The notes under the pieces were generated by a model. The model was not told where the DNA came from. It saw only the letters and a program-made list of their open reading frames with translations, and did not search any database. Shown here in pieces: positions 44,087-52,522 of a stretch of DNA of 64,000 bases. The translations under genes were made by a program, and so were the position numbers. Source of the DNA: Cesiribacter sp. SM1 (GTDB taxonomy: Bacteria > Bacteroidota > Bacteroidia > Cytophagales > Cyclobacteriaceae); NCBI RefSeq assembly GCF_020178975.1, contig NZ_JAHXBU010000094.1:682001-746000 (forward strand), written 5' to 3'. The stretch's first letter is position 1. Each line of letters begins with the position of its first letter.

Positions 44087-44437
44087 ATGAAAAGCCTGTT
44101 AGAAGCTAAGTCTTGTCCGATTGAATTTGTTTTAGCTATCAATGATACGCTGAACGTAATTAATGGAAAATGGAAGCTGCCCATTATTGGTACGCTGCTG
44201 TTTGGTAATAAGCGCTTTATGGAACTGGAGCGTAACATTGCTAAAATCACGCCCCGTATGCTCTCTAAGGAGTTAAAGGAGCTGGAGCTGAATGGTATTG
44301 TAAAGCGAACAGTTTATGATACCACACCGGTAACAGTAGAATACAGCCTTACTGATTCAGGTAAAACCATAGGCGAGGTTTTGGATAAAATGGTTGAGTG
44401 GGGGCTGGCTCATCGTAAGGCAGTCATTACGGATTGA
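44087..44437 (+). CDS. HxlR family transcriptional regulator
   Basis: About 116 residues from the ATG at 44087 (MKSLLEAKSCPIEFVL); a GTG at 44066 overlaps the palindrome and is less likely. The winged helix has the family pattern CPIEFVLAINDTLNVINGKW, LLFGNKRFMELERNI, TPRMLSKELKELELNGIVKR and YSLTDSGK. The N-terminal cysteine (residue 10) is typical of the redox or aldehyde-sensing members such as HypR, YodB and QorR. It is divergent from its likely target gene. Confidence 0.93.
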   Translation: MKSLLEAKSCPIEFVLAINDTLNVINGKWKLPIIGTLLFGNKRFMELERNIAKITPRMLSKELKELELNGIVKRTVYDTTPVTVEYSLTDSGKTIGEVLDKMVEWGLAHRKAVITD

Positions 44438-44555
44438 GTTTAGTGCCTGTTGTGGTTGTGTATTTAGCGTTCCGGATAAGCAACGAATTGCTTTGCTATC
44501 GTTGAAATAGCTAGCAGTAGTCACTATAGAACCGCATCACCTGCTTTGAATTCCA

Positions 44556-44594
44556 GGCTTAAGAGTTCAAGCAGCTCCACGTTGGGGCACCAGG
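44556..44594 (+). pseudogene. tRNA-Leu 3'-end remnant
   Basis: Aligns by eye with the 3' third of tRNA-Leu: GGCTT, AGTTCAAG in place of GTTCGAG, CTCCA, then GGGGCACCA in place of GGGCACCA. The T stem no longer pairs, so it is not a functional tRNA. It is followed by a homologous terminator. Confidence 0.5.
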
Positions 44595-44597
44595 AAA

Positions 44598-44633
44598 AGC
44601 AGCCAAACCAGATTTCTGGTTTGGCTGCTTTTT
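44598..44633 (+). terminator. Terminator related to the tRNA-Leu terminator
   Basis: Stem AAGCAGCCAAACCAGA / TCTGGTTTGGCTGCTT, short loop, then TTT. Its sequence (GCAGCCAAAC...GTTTGGCTGC) is clearly related to the stem at 43035 (GCGGCCAAAC...GTTTGGCCGC). Confidence 0.75.
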
Positions 44634-44741
44634 GTTTCAGCAAGGATGCTAGTTAATGTCCTATCCGTTACCCTTCATCTGTAAAAGCTACTTCAAGTCC
44701 AGCAGGGCATCGTCGGGCCCCCTGGCATCGGTACCAGGTGC

Positions 44742-45719
44742 TTACCGCTTCTCCAGCTTTGTTTTGTACAGAACTTTGCCTTCATCGTTAATTACCTGAA
44801 CCAGTATGGCATCTTTTGTAACGGAAAATACCATAAAGCCATATTCCGAAGCCGCGAACTTGCTTTCGGGAAGCTTGCCGGTTTTGCGTATTTCTGATGC
44901 AGAGCCGGAGATGAAATGATGGGTTTTCCCTTCGGGAAGGATGTGCTGCAGGTCGTGTTCATGTCCGGAAATGTAGGCATCGGCTTCGTGTTTATCCAGT
45001 AGCGGCTTAAGGGTAGAACGTATTGCTTTTGTATCGTAACCCTCTTTACGCATGCCCCCGGAAAACATGGGGTGGTGGCCCACCACCAGCTTCCATTGAA
45101 TATCCGGGTCAGGGGTGCTCAACACTTCTTCCAGCCAGCGTTTCTGCTGCAGGGTATCCTGGCTGGCAACATTGGGGCCGTATTCTGTATTGCTGTAAAA
45201 CTCCTTTATGAGCGGGTTGGTATCAATAAAAGCAATGAGCACTTTCTGCCCGTTACTGCCGGGGATGTTGAATGTTTTAGAGTAGTACCTGGCCGGCATT
45301 TTCCAGCGGCGGCTAATTTTCGAATAGGCTACCTGTGCATCTGGGTCTGATTTATAATCATGGTTGCCTAAAATAGGGTACCAGTCAAACTGCAGGGAAA
45401 AATCGGTGTAAATATCTTCAAAAGAATACCGCCACAGTGGGTCAAACTCACTCACAACGCCACTGGGGTAAAAGTTATCTCCTGTGGAAACAACAAAACT
45501 CACCCCCATTTCTTTGGCGGTTTTGCCCATTTGCCTGGCTACCTCTTTTTGATGATCCTCCCCGTTTCTTCCCCAGTCTCCCATTACTATAAAATTTAGG
45601 GCGGGGGTGTTTGCGGCAGGCTTATCTGCTGCCTGGTTTTTGTGATGCGTGGAGAAGGTAAAGGACAGCAGCGCAACTGCTATAAAAAGCACAGGGAGGT
45701 AAAATAACGTTTTTTTCAT
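44742..45719 (-). CDS. Purple-acid-type metallophosphoesterase
   Basis: 325 residues with a signal peptide or N-anchor (about 5-24). The five metal-ligand blocks of the calcineurin-like phosphoesterase fold are present in order: MGDWGRNGED, STGDNFYPSG, LGNHDYKSD, VVGHHPMFSGG and SGHEHDLQHI. It matches the acid phosphatase (TRAP/purple acid) branch. It acts in the periplasm or on the cell surface to release phosphate from esters. It is the last gene of a likely operon susC-susD-phosphatase-this gene, 47 bp after the alkaline phosphatase gene. Confidence 0.93.
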   Translation of the reverse strand: MKKTLFYLPVLFIAVALLSFTFSTHHKNQAADKPAANTPALNFIVMGDWGRNGEDHQKEVARQMGKTAKEMGVSFVVSTGDNFYPSGVVSEFDPLWRYSFEDIYTDFSLQFDWYPILGNHDYKSDPDAQVAYSKISRRWKMPARYYSKTFNIPGSNGQKVLIAFIDTNPLIKEFYSNTEYGPNVASQDTLQQKRWLEEVLSTPDPDIQWKLVVGHHPMFSGGMRKEGYDTKAIRSTLKPLLDKHEADAYISGHEHDLQHILPEGKTHHFISGSASEIRKTGKLPESKFAASEYGFMVFSVTKDAILVQVINDEGKVLYKTKLEKR

Positions 45720-45766
45720 TTCTGGATTTAAGTCTGTTTCGTGGTGTGTGCTGTTGTAGGCAGCCC

Positions 45767-47608
45767 TTAGTTCTGCTCCTGCAGTACTTTCAGGAGCTCC
45801 ATAATTTTCCAGTGCAGTTCGGTGTTCTGGTATACTCCCCTAAAGGCTTCTGAGCCGGGACCATAGGCAAAAACCGGCACCATTACCCCTGTATGGTCTG
45901 TAGTACTGAAATGGCCGTGGATGGATCCCTTTGAAACATCACCTCCTAAGAGAGAAAGACCTCCGGTTTCGTGGTCGGCAGTAATAAGGAGCAGCGTTTC
46001 CCCATCGCTATCTACAAATTTCATGGCCTCCCCAATGGCCTGGTCAAAATCGAGCACCTCACGCACTACATACCCCATGTCGTTGCTATGCCCGCCCCAG
46101 TCAATTTGGGCACCTTCTGCCATTACAAAAAATGGTTTTGGTTTATGTGATAGCAGCTGTAAGCTCTTTACGAGTGCACTTGGCAAAAAATCGCCCCTGC
46201 CCTGCTGTTTTGAGAGAGCATTTGCCCCGTCCAGGATCAGTACTTTATTACCCTGCACACTGTCTATAGCACTGAATGATTCTGAAACAAAGTAGCCTTT
46301 CTGCCGGAGCTCCTGCAACAGGTTCTTACCATCTTTCCTGTTTTTAAAAGCACCTGCTCCGGCTCCTATCAGTATGTCGTTGTTGCTGGACAGGTAATCG
46401 TAGGCAATGGCTTCGCTTAGGCTACGTTCTGCTTGGTGTGCGTAAAAGGCGGCAGGGGTAGCGTCTGTAACATCGCCATTAGAAATGATAGCGGTGCTAA
46501 AGCCCCTGCTCTTCAGTTTTTCGGTAATGGGAACCAGAGGATTTCCGAGGGAGTCAACACCCACGTGCCGGTTGTTTGTTTTGCTGCCGCTGGCCATGGC
46601 TGTTGCACCTGCTGCAGAATCGGTAATGTCGCTGTCTGTAGCCGTGGTAATGGAAAAGCCAATGTCTTTTATATTGAAAATATTTAGCTGCCCTCGATTG
46701 GCAGCATAGCCGCTGTAGAGCTGGGTTAGCCCCATGCCATCGCCAATCATCAGAATAATATTTCTGGGCCCTGATTTTTGGGAGGAGTGTGCAACAGAGG
46801 GCTTATAGACCGCATGAGGGCTGGTATGTTGATAAGTGTTTTTGGGTAAGTCTTTCAGGAAAGCAGCCAGTCTGGGCACATTATCCGTGTTCAGCACATC
46901 TACCTGCATGTTCATGAGCTGGATCCAGGCATTGCCAAAGTCCGGGCTGGCCCAAAAGCGAATCTTTTTGCCTTTGGCATGAACATCGTTGATGAGCGCC
47001 TGCAGCGTACGTTTTTCTTCTTTGGGTAGTACGCCTTTGCCATTCCACTGGGTGTACTCCCTGAAGCTGGTGCTGATGAGGCTGATCCGCTCCAGCTGTT
47101 CAGGGGTGTAGGCTATACCCGGCCGGCCATCGAAATAGATAAAGTAGGGATATTCCTTCCATGTAGCCGGCTCTGGGGTATTACCGCTGATGGTAATTTT
47201 GAGGCTGGGAGAGGCGAGTAGCTGCGGGTATTTTTTCAGTATTTTGACTAACTGCGTTAAGGTGGAGGCTCCCTCTGTCTTCAGGTCAATCATGAGCGTG
47301 AGTGTTTTACCCGAATCAGCATATACAAAGCCCTTATTGGCCGATATGTATTTTTGAAGGGGCTTTAGGTAAAGCCCCTCCAGCGTTTTGTCTTTTTCAA
47401 TCTCTTCGCGGGTGTGGGCCACATACAGTTCTTTTCCCTGCAGAAAGATGTCTGCCTCGAGATACCCAACCTCCTGCACATAGGCTGTATAGAACGGAAC
47501 AGGCTGAACATAATCGTTATGCGCAAAAATATTGGAGGCGGTATACACCTGCGCCGTGGCGAGTGCTGAAACAAAAATGGTGATGCAGAAAATCAGAAGT
47601 TTTTTCAT
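45767..47608 (-). CDS. Fusion of a GDPD/PI-PLC-like phosphodiesterase domain with an alkaline phosphatase
   Basis: 613 residues, signal peptide about 1-19. Residues about 25-255 form a TIM-barrel of the PI-PLC/GDPD superfamily: FAHNDYVQPVPF with the His-Asn-Asp start motif, then YLEADIFLQGKELYVAH with the Glu-Asp and His positions. Residues about 280-610 are an alkaline phosphatase: IILMIGDGMGLTQ, nucleophile Ser331 in ITDSAAGATAMASG, IDWGGHSND, ITADHETGGLSLLGG and the final His in STTDHTGVMVP. The two activities in series could convert glycerophosphodiesters to free phosphate and glycerol. It lies in the operon between susD and the metallophosphoesterase. Confidence 0.92.
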   Translation of the reverse strand: MKKLLIFCITIFVSALATAQVYTASNIFAHNDYVQPVPFYTAYVQEVGYLEADIFLQGKELYVAHTREEIEKDKTLEGLYLKPLQKYISANKGFVYADSGKTLTLMIDLKTEGASTLTQLVKILKKYPQLLASPSLKITISGNTPEPATWKEYPYFIYFDGRPGIAYTPEQLERISLISTSFREYTQWNGKGVLPKEEKRTLQALINDVHAKGKKIRFWASPDFGNAWIQLMNMQVDVLNTDNVPRLAAFLKDLPKNTYQHTSPHAVYKPSVAHSSQKSGPRNIILMIGDGMGLTQLYSGYAANRGQLNIFNIKDIGFSITTATDSDITDSAAGATAMASGSKTNNRHVGVDSLGNPLVPITEKLKSRGFSTAIISNGDVTDATPAAFYAHQAERSLSEAIAYDYLSSNNDILIGAGAGAFKNRKDGKNLLQELRQKGYFVSESFSAIDSVQGNKVLILDGANALSKQQGRGDFLPSALVKSLQLLSHKPKPFFVMAEGAQIDWGGHSNDMGYVVREVLDFDQAIGEAMKFVDSDGETLLLITADHETGGLSLLGGDVSKGSIHGHFSTTDHTGVMVPVFAYGPGSEAFRGVYQNTELHWKIMELLKVLQEQN

Positions 47609-47623
47609 AGGTTTAAAATAAAG

Positions 47624-47673
47624 AAGTGGAATGTTAGAGGTTAAGCCGAAACCTGTTTTCTAACATTCCACTT
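47624..47673 (-). promoter_or_regulatory. Long intercistronic hairpin between susD and the phosphatase gene
   Basis: Perfect 15-bp arms (AAGTGGAATGTTAGA / TCTAACATTCCACTT) enclosing a 20-base loop that can form an inner GGTT / AACC pair. On the minus-strand RNA it is followed by CTTTATTTTAAAC, not a clean T-run. It may attenuate transcription or stabilise the upstream susCD message. Confidence 0.65.
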
Positions 47674-47770
47674 AAAAAGAGGCTGTTCAACAATCAGTAC
47701 CTGAGCCAGCAGAGTTGTGTTGCCGAATCAGCCTCCTTGTTTTAGTTTACTGGTTTTTAGTGATGCTGAA

Positions 47771-49444
47771 TTAGTAGCTGGGGTTTTGAACCAGGTAGCC
47801 CGGTACGTTTGAGGCACCGTCTATCGCATTTTGCGGAATGGGGAACAGCCTTTTGAACTTGTCGCTATTGGTTTTTTCTGTCCAGCTATCCTCATACTTT
47901 CCGAAACGGATCATATCGGTGCGGCGCAGCATTTCCCAGTAGAACTCAAAGCCACGCTCCCTGAACAGCAGGTCGAGCGACATTTGATTCAGGGCTGGCG
48001 CAGGCGTAGTAGCTGTTCTGGCGGCTCTTACGGTGTTTACATCTTCGAGTGCGGCTGCGGCATCTCCATTCTTACGCAGTTTGGCTTCGGCACGCATCAG
48101 GTAAATGTCTGCCAGGCGAAGCAGCACAATATCGGCTTCTCCAAAGTTTCTGCCGCTTGATGATTTACGGCTGAACTCATACTTTTCTACCCGATAGCCG
48201 GTGCTGTAACCGCTTCCTTCTACGGTATAGTCAATTTGCTCGGTAAAGATTACCGGAATATCAGGATTGTTCCGGCTGTTATTATAGAGCTTGTCTACCT
48301 TGTAGCTGCCATCTTCGCAGCGCACAAATACGCCTCCCTCTTTAATAAGCCCATACTGCTGGCCTCTAAGGATGCCTCTGTTGATATGAAAATCTTCGGC
48401 AGCTACACAGGCTTCTGCAGGAGGCAGGTTTTCTTTGTAGAACCTCGGATCGATATCCGCAGGATCTACCGGGGCGTAAGCATTTACCCAGGTGCGGTAA
48501 AAGTCAGGCGTAATACCGGGGCCATCGGTACCATTGGCAGCCGGAAACTCTGGCAGCGGGTACTGATCGCCGGAGAGGGAAAAGTAGGCCATCCGGTTAT
48601 GTCCGTTTAGCTCGGCACGCTGGTCGTATACAAAAATCAGCTCGGGGTTGTCGTGGTTGTCATCATCGAAAAGGGCAAAGTAATCGGGAGAAAGCTGGTA
48701 CTTGCCCCCTTCAATTACCTTGTTGCAGTACTCGATCACTTTGTCCATATCCTCCGCGCGGAAATCAAAACTTTCGGCATACGGATCGCGGTATACAGCT
48801 GCATTCAGGTACAGGCGTGCTAAAAGGCCCTGTGCAGCGCCCCTTGAGAGGCGGCCTGGCCCCACATTAGGGTCGAGCTGAGATTCTACCGCCTCGAGCT
48901 CAGTTCTAACATACTCATAGGCTTCAGCACCTCTTAAAATCTGCGAGGTTTCGTTAATATTATCCTTCACAAACACCAGTCCGTACAGATCGAGGCTAAG
49001 CATGGAGTAGTAGGCTTTCAAGGCCCGGGCCTCGGCTATGTAAAGGTTTACCTTCTCGCTCTTAAGGGTTGGCAGCACGTTCAGGGCAGTAATACACCTT
49101 GCAATTCCCTTCATAATGTTGTTCCAGGTATCCCTGATTCTGGGATCGGTGGTGGAGAAGTTGTGGGTGTGCATGGCAATGAAGATGCCATTATCGCCCC
49201 AGTCTGTGCCTCCGCGGTAGGGAAGAATTGCCTCGTCAGTAGATATTTCCTGTAAATTGAAATAGTTAACATGGGTAAACAGGCTGCTGAAGGGAGCGTA
49301 GGCAGGTGCTAAATTGGCGTCGGCAGCCTCTGCGTCAGAAAGTCCGGAAGAGGTTTCGTCCAGGATCTCCTCACTTAAATCAGTGCATCCTTCAATGATT
49401 ACGAAACCCATGAACATCATTAAAAAACTAAAGATCTTTTTCAT
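47771..49444 (-). CDS. SusD/RagB family nutrient-binding outer-membrane lipoprotein
   Basis: 557 residues. The lipobox FVIIEGCTDL predicts lipidation at Cys20. SusD features are the TPR-like N-terminal half (VNLYIAEARALKAYYSMLSL), the loop-rich substrate-binding region and the C-terminal signature ADIVLLRLADIYLMRAEAKLR ... FRERGFEFYWEMLRR. SusD lids the SusC channel and binds the ligand. It lies 27 bp downstream of susC. Because two phosphatases follow in the same operon, the ligand may be a phosphate ester or phospholipid fragment instead of a glycan; no glycoside hydrolase is adjacent. Confidence 0.95.
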   Translation of the reverse strand: MKKIFSFLMMFMGFVIIEGCTDLSEEILDETSSGLSDAEAADANLAPAYAPFSSLFTHVNYFNLQEISTDEAILPYRGGTDWGDNGIFIAMHTHNFSTTDPRIRDTWNNIMKGIARCITALNVLPTLKSEKVNLYIAEARALKAYYSMLSLDLYGLVFVKDNINETSQILRGAEAYEYVRTELEAVESQLDPNVGPGRLSRGAAQGLLARLYLNAAVYRDPYAESFDFRAEDMDKVIEYCNKVIEGGKYQLSPDYFALFDDDNHDNPELIFVYDQRAELNGHNRMAYFSLSGDQYPLPEFPAANGTDGPGITPDFYRTWVNAYAPVDPADIDPRFYKENLPPAEACVAAEDFHINRGILRGQQYGLIKEGGVFVRCEDGSYKVDKLYNNSRNNPDIPVIFTEQIDYTVEGSGYSTGYRVEKYEFSRKSSSGRNFGEADIVLLRLADIYLMRAEAKLRKNGDAAAALEDVNTVRAARTATTPAPALNQMSLDLLFRERGFEFYWEMLRRTDMIRFGKYEDSWTEKTNSDKFKRLFPIPQNAIDGASNVPGYLVQNPSY

Positions 49445-49471
49445 ATTCTTATAAAAGAGCGTTAAGGCAGG

Positions 49472-52400
49472 TTAGAATGTCACATTTAAACCAAAGAGCA
49501 GCGTTCTGGCTTTTGGATAGCTCATATAATCGATGCCATACGAAGACACACCATTGATGGTACGATCGGTGTTTACTTCGGGGTCAAACCCATCATAAGG
49601 CGTAATCACGAACAGGTTCTGCCCGGTTACCGACAGCCTTACTTTTGGTACCCATTTGGCAATACCAAACGCGCTTGTATTAAAGTTGTAGCCAAGGGTA
49701 AGGTTGTTCAGGCGAAGAAAGGAGGCATCTTTAAGAAAGCGGGTGGAGACCGGTGCAGAGTTGTTCGTTGATTCTTCCGGGTTTTCAACGGCCTCAGGCG
49801 TGGTGTTCAGGCCTTTAGACAAACGCAGCTTGTAGAAAGCGGCATTGGCAGTGTTGTCATAAATTTTGTTGCCTGATACGCCATTAAGGTTTACCGCCAG
49901 ATCAAAGCCCCTGAAAGCAATGTTGCCGTTAAAGTTATACTGCCTTGTAGGCAATGCACTGCCTGCTACCACGCGGTCTTTGTCGTTTATCAGGCCATCT
50001 TCATTTACATCCCTGTAAATGCTTAAGCCGGCTTCATCAAAACCCAGGTGCTCCTGCAGGTAAAAGGTACCGATGGGCTGCCCGTTTACGTAGCCGTTAA
50101 TGGTGGCAGATGATAAACCAGAGCCAGTAGCACTACCGGAAGGAATAACTGTGTAGGGCGAGTTCTCCACCTCGTTCTGAATGAAGGTTGCATTACCACC
50201 TATGCCGTAAGTTACACCGCCTGGGTTGGTGTGCTGGTAGTTCAGGGCCAACTCCAGGCCACGGTTGGTGATGGTCATGTCCTCTACGTTCATCCAGGTA
50301 GTGCTGGCGGGCTGAACAGGGTCTGTTGGAATAACCTCCAGCAGTATGTTGTTCGATACTTTGTTGAACACATCTACAGAGCCAGACAGGGCACCTTTGA
50401 AGAGGCCAAAATCTAAACCAATGTTGGTTTGGGTAGAAACCTCCCACTGAATATCAGGGTTGGCCAGCCTTGTGTAGGTAGTACCAGCAGGGTATGGCCC
50501 GCCAGGTGTGAGCGGATAACTGGTGCCACCGGTTACTTCAGAAGTAAACAGGGGCTGGGTAATTTTGGAAGGTATTTCCTGGTTACCGGTTTGTCCCCAG
50601 CCTGCCCTTAATTTCAGTAGGCTTACGAATGATGATGTCTTGAAAAAGTTCTCATCTGAAATTCTCCAGCCTGCAGAGAAGGAAGGGAAGATGCCGTATT
50701 TGTTGTTTTCACCAAACTTGGAGGAGCCATCGGCCCGAACGGTAGCAGTAAGTAAATAGCGGTCTTTGTAGCCATAGTTTATTCTGCCGAAGAAAGACTG
50801 CAACTCGTTGATCAGTGCAAAACCACCGGGCAGGTTATTGCCCATGGTCAGTTCCTGGCCCATACCCGGGTTGTACCTTGGTTCGATATCGGAAATCGGG
50901 AATTTGTTAATGCTGTTCCATCTTTCCTGCACAAATATTTTCTGGTAGGAGTGGCCGGCCAGGGCTGTTAAATTATGATCCAGATTTAAATAGTTGTAGG
51001 TAAGGTAGTTTTCCACCAGGTAGTTGGTGTTAGTGGCATTGGTGGTTAGCAGGCGTCCATCCTGCTGTGGCACCAGGCTGGCCAGCGACTGCTCATCGCG
51101 TACTGAACTTGAGTTGTCAACGCCAAGATTCAGCTTATATTCCAGTGACTTGCTTATTGTTAGGGATGGTGTGATGTTGGCAATAATCCTGTTGGTGGTG
51201 GTAATATCTTTCCACAACTCCAGCGTACGTAGCGGGTTATCTCCAGACTCGTACTGGTAAGGAGCTCCGTTTTCGTTGTAGGCCGGAAAAGTTGGATTGG
51301 TAGAAAGCGCACTGCCTATAATGCTGGAAATGGGCGGGCGCTCACTTTTCGTCTGGGAGGCATTCAGGTTCAGCCCCACATTCAGCAGGTCATTCAGAAA
51401 CTTTTGCGTAACATTCAGCCTGGCAGAATATCTTTTCAGGTTACTGTTCCTGAGCACACCTTCCTGATCCTGCAGGCCCAGAGAGGCATAATACACCAGC
51501 TTATCGGCCCCGCCGGTAAACGACAGGTTATGATTCTGGGTAATGGCCGTGCGTGATATTTCCTCCTGCCAGTCGGTATTGGCACCCATATCATTCAGGT
51601 CGCCCTCCAGGGCAGATACTTGCCTGCGGAACTCATCGGCACTGAATACATCGAGTGGGCGTGCCATGGTAGAGATGCCATAGCCCAGCGAGTAGTTGAT
51701 GGAAGATTGCCCTGCTTTGCCTTTTTTGGTGGTAATGAGCACCACACCATTGGCACCGCGCGATCCGTAAATGGCAGTGGCCGAGGCATCCTTCAGTACA
51801 TCTATGGATTCAATGTCCTGTGGGTTGATGAAGTTCAGGGGGTTGGTAGCACCACCGGTGCTGGAGTTATCCAGGGCCAGACCATCTACCACAAATAGGG
51901 GCGTGCTGCCTGTACGTACACCGCCCGGTCCGCGAATAGAGATACCTTGTACAGCACCGGGTTCTCCACTGGCCGAGGTAACATTTACACCGGCTACCTT
52001 TCCCTGCAGCAGCTGCTCGGGAGAGTTGATCACGCCCCTGTTAAACTCTTCGCTCTGTACTGAGGTGACAGCACCGGTTACATCCCGTTTTTCCTGGGTG
52101 CCATAACCCACTACTACCAGCTCTGAAAGGGTTTCAGTATCTTCTGCCAGCGTTACATTAAGTGCAGACCTGTTGCCAACCTTCTGCTCCTGGCTAATCA
52201 TGCCAACAAAACTGAAAACCAATACGGCATCTGCAGAACTAACAGTTAGCTGAAAGTTGCCGTCTACATCACTTACGGTACCATTAACGGTGCCCTTTTC
52301 TACAATGGTTACTCCCGGGAGCGGTTCTCCCTCCTCGTTTGTTACCTTGCCCTTTATCACTTTATCCTGGGCAAAGGGTTGGTGGTTAATTGTGTAACCC

Positions 52401-52522
52401 ACACTGGCAGTAGCGTAATAGGGTATGAAAGCCGCATAAGCCAGAAGGCAGCTAACAAAGAAAAGCCTGGTGCAATACTGCATGAAGAGTATTCTCTTAA
52501 ATAGGTGATACAGTTTTTCCAT
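49472..52522 (-). CDS. SusC/RagA family TonB-linked outer-membrane transporter
   Basis: 1016 residues: signal/N-terminus (about 1-40), CarboxypepD_reg-like domain (VIKGKVTNEEGEPLPGVTIV), TonB box region, plug with the SusC signatures (TPLFVVDGLALDN and IESIDVLKDASATAIYGSRG), and the C-terminal barrel ending in LNVTF. It imports ligands captured by SusD across the outer membrane using TonB energy. It is first in the operon susC-susD-phosphatase-phosphatase. The upstream 756 bp contain no gene but one exact TACATTTG box on the minus strand (52903-52910). Confidence 0.95.
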   Translation of the reverse strand: MEKLYHLFKRILFMQYCTRLFFVSCLLAYAAFIPYYATASVGYTINHQPFAQDKVIKGKVTNEEGEPLPGVTIVEKGTVNGTVSDVDGNFQLTVSSADAVLVFSFVGMISQEQKVGNRSALNVTLAEDTETLSELVVVGYGTQEKRDVTGAVTSVQSEEFNRGVINSPEQLLQGKVAGVNVTSASGEPGAVQGISIRGPGGVRTGSTPLFVVDGLALDNSSTGGATNPLNFINPQDIESIDVLKDASATAIYGSRGANGVVLITTKKGKAGQSSINYSLGYGISTMARPLDVFSADEFRRQVSALEGDLNDMGANTDWQEEISRTAITQNHNLSFTGGADKLVYYASLGLQDQEGVLRNSNLKRYSARLNVTQKFLNDLLNVGLNLNASQTKSERPPISSIIGSALSTNPTFPAYNENGAPYQYESGDNPLRTLELWKDITTTNRIIANITPSLTISKSLEYKLNLGVDNSSSVRDEQSLASLVPQQDGRLLTTNATNTNYLVENYLTYNYLNLDHNLTALAGHSYQKIFVQERWNSINKFPISDIEPRYNPGMGQELTMGNNLPGGFALINELQSFFGRINYGYKDRYLLTATVRADGSSKFGENNKYGIFPSFSAGWRISDENFFKTSSFVSLLKLRAGWGQTGNQEIPSKITQPLFTSEVTGGTSYPLTPGGPYPAGTTYTRLANPDIQWEVSTQTNIGLDFGLFKGALSGSVDVFNKVSNNILLEVIPTDPVQPASTTWMNVEDMTITNRGLELALNYQHTNPGGVTYGIGGNATFIQNEVENSPYTVIPSGSATGSGLSSATINGYVNGQPIGTFYLQEHLGFDEAGLSIYRDVNEDGLINDKDRVVAGSALPTRQYNFNGNIAFRGFDLAVNLNGVSGNKIYDNTANAAFYKLRLSKGLNTTPEAVENPEESTNNSAPVSTRFLKDASFLRLNNLTLGYNFNTSAFGIAKWVPKVRLSVTGQNLFVITPYDGFDPEVNTDRTINGVSSYGIDYMSYPKARTLLFGLNVTF

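Larger units (their letters stand above)
44438..44741. other. Intergenic region with decayed tRNA-Leu 3' end
   Basis: No gene is seen. From 44556 to 44633 it holds a degenerate copy of the tRNA-Leu 3' end and terminator found at 42996-43071. Confidence 0.55.

Noticed and set aside
44556-44594. Functional second tRNA
   Set aside because: The T stem does not pair and no acceptor or D-arm partner is found upstream, so it is only a remnant.
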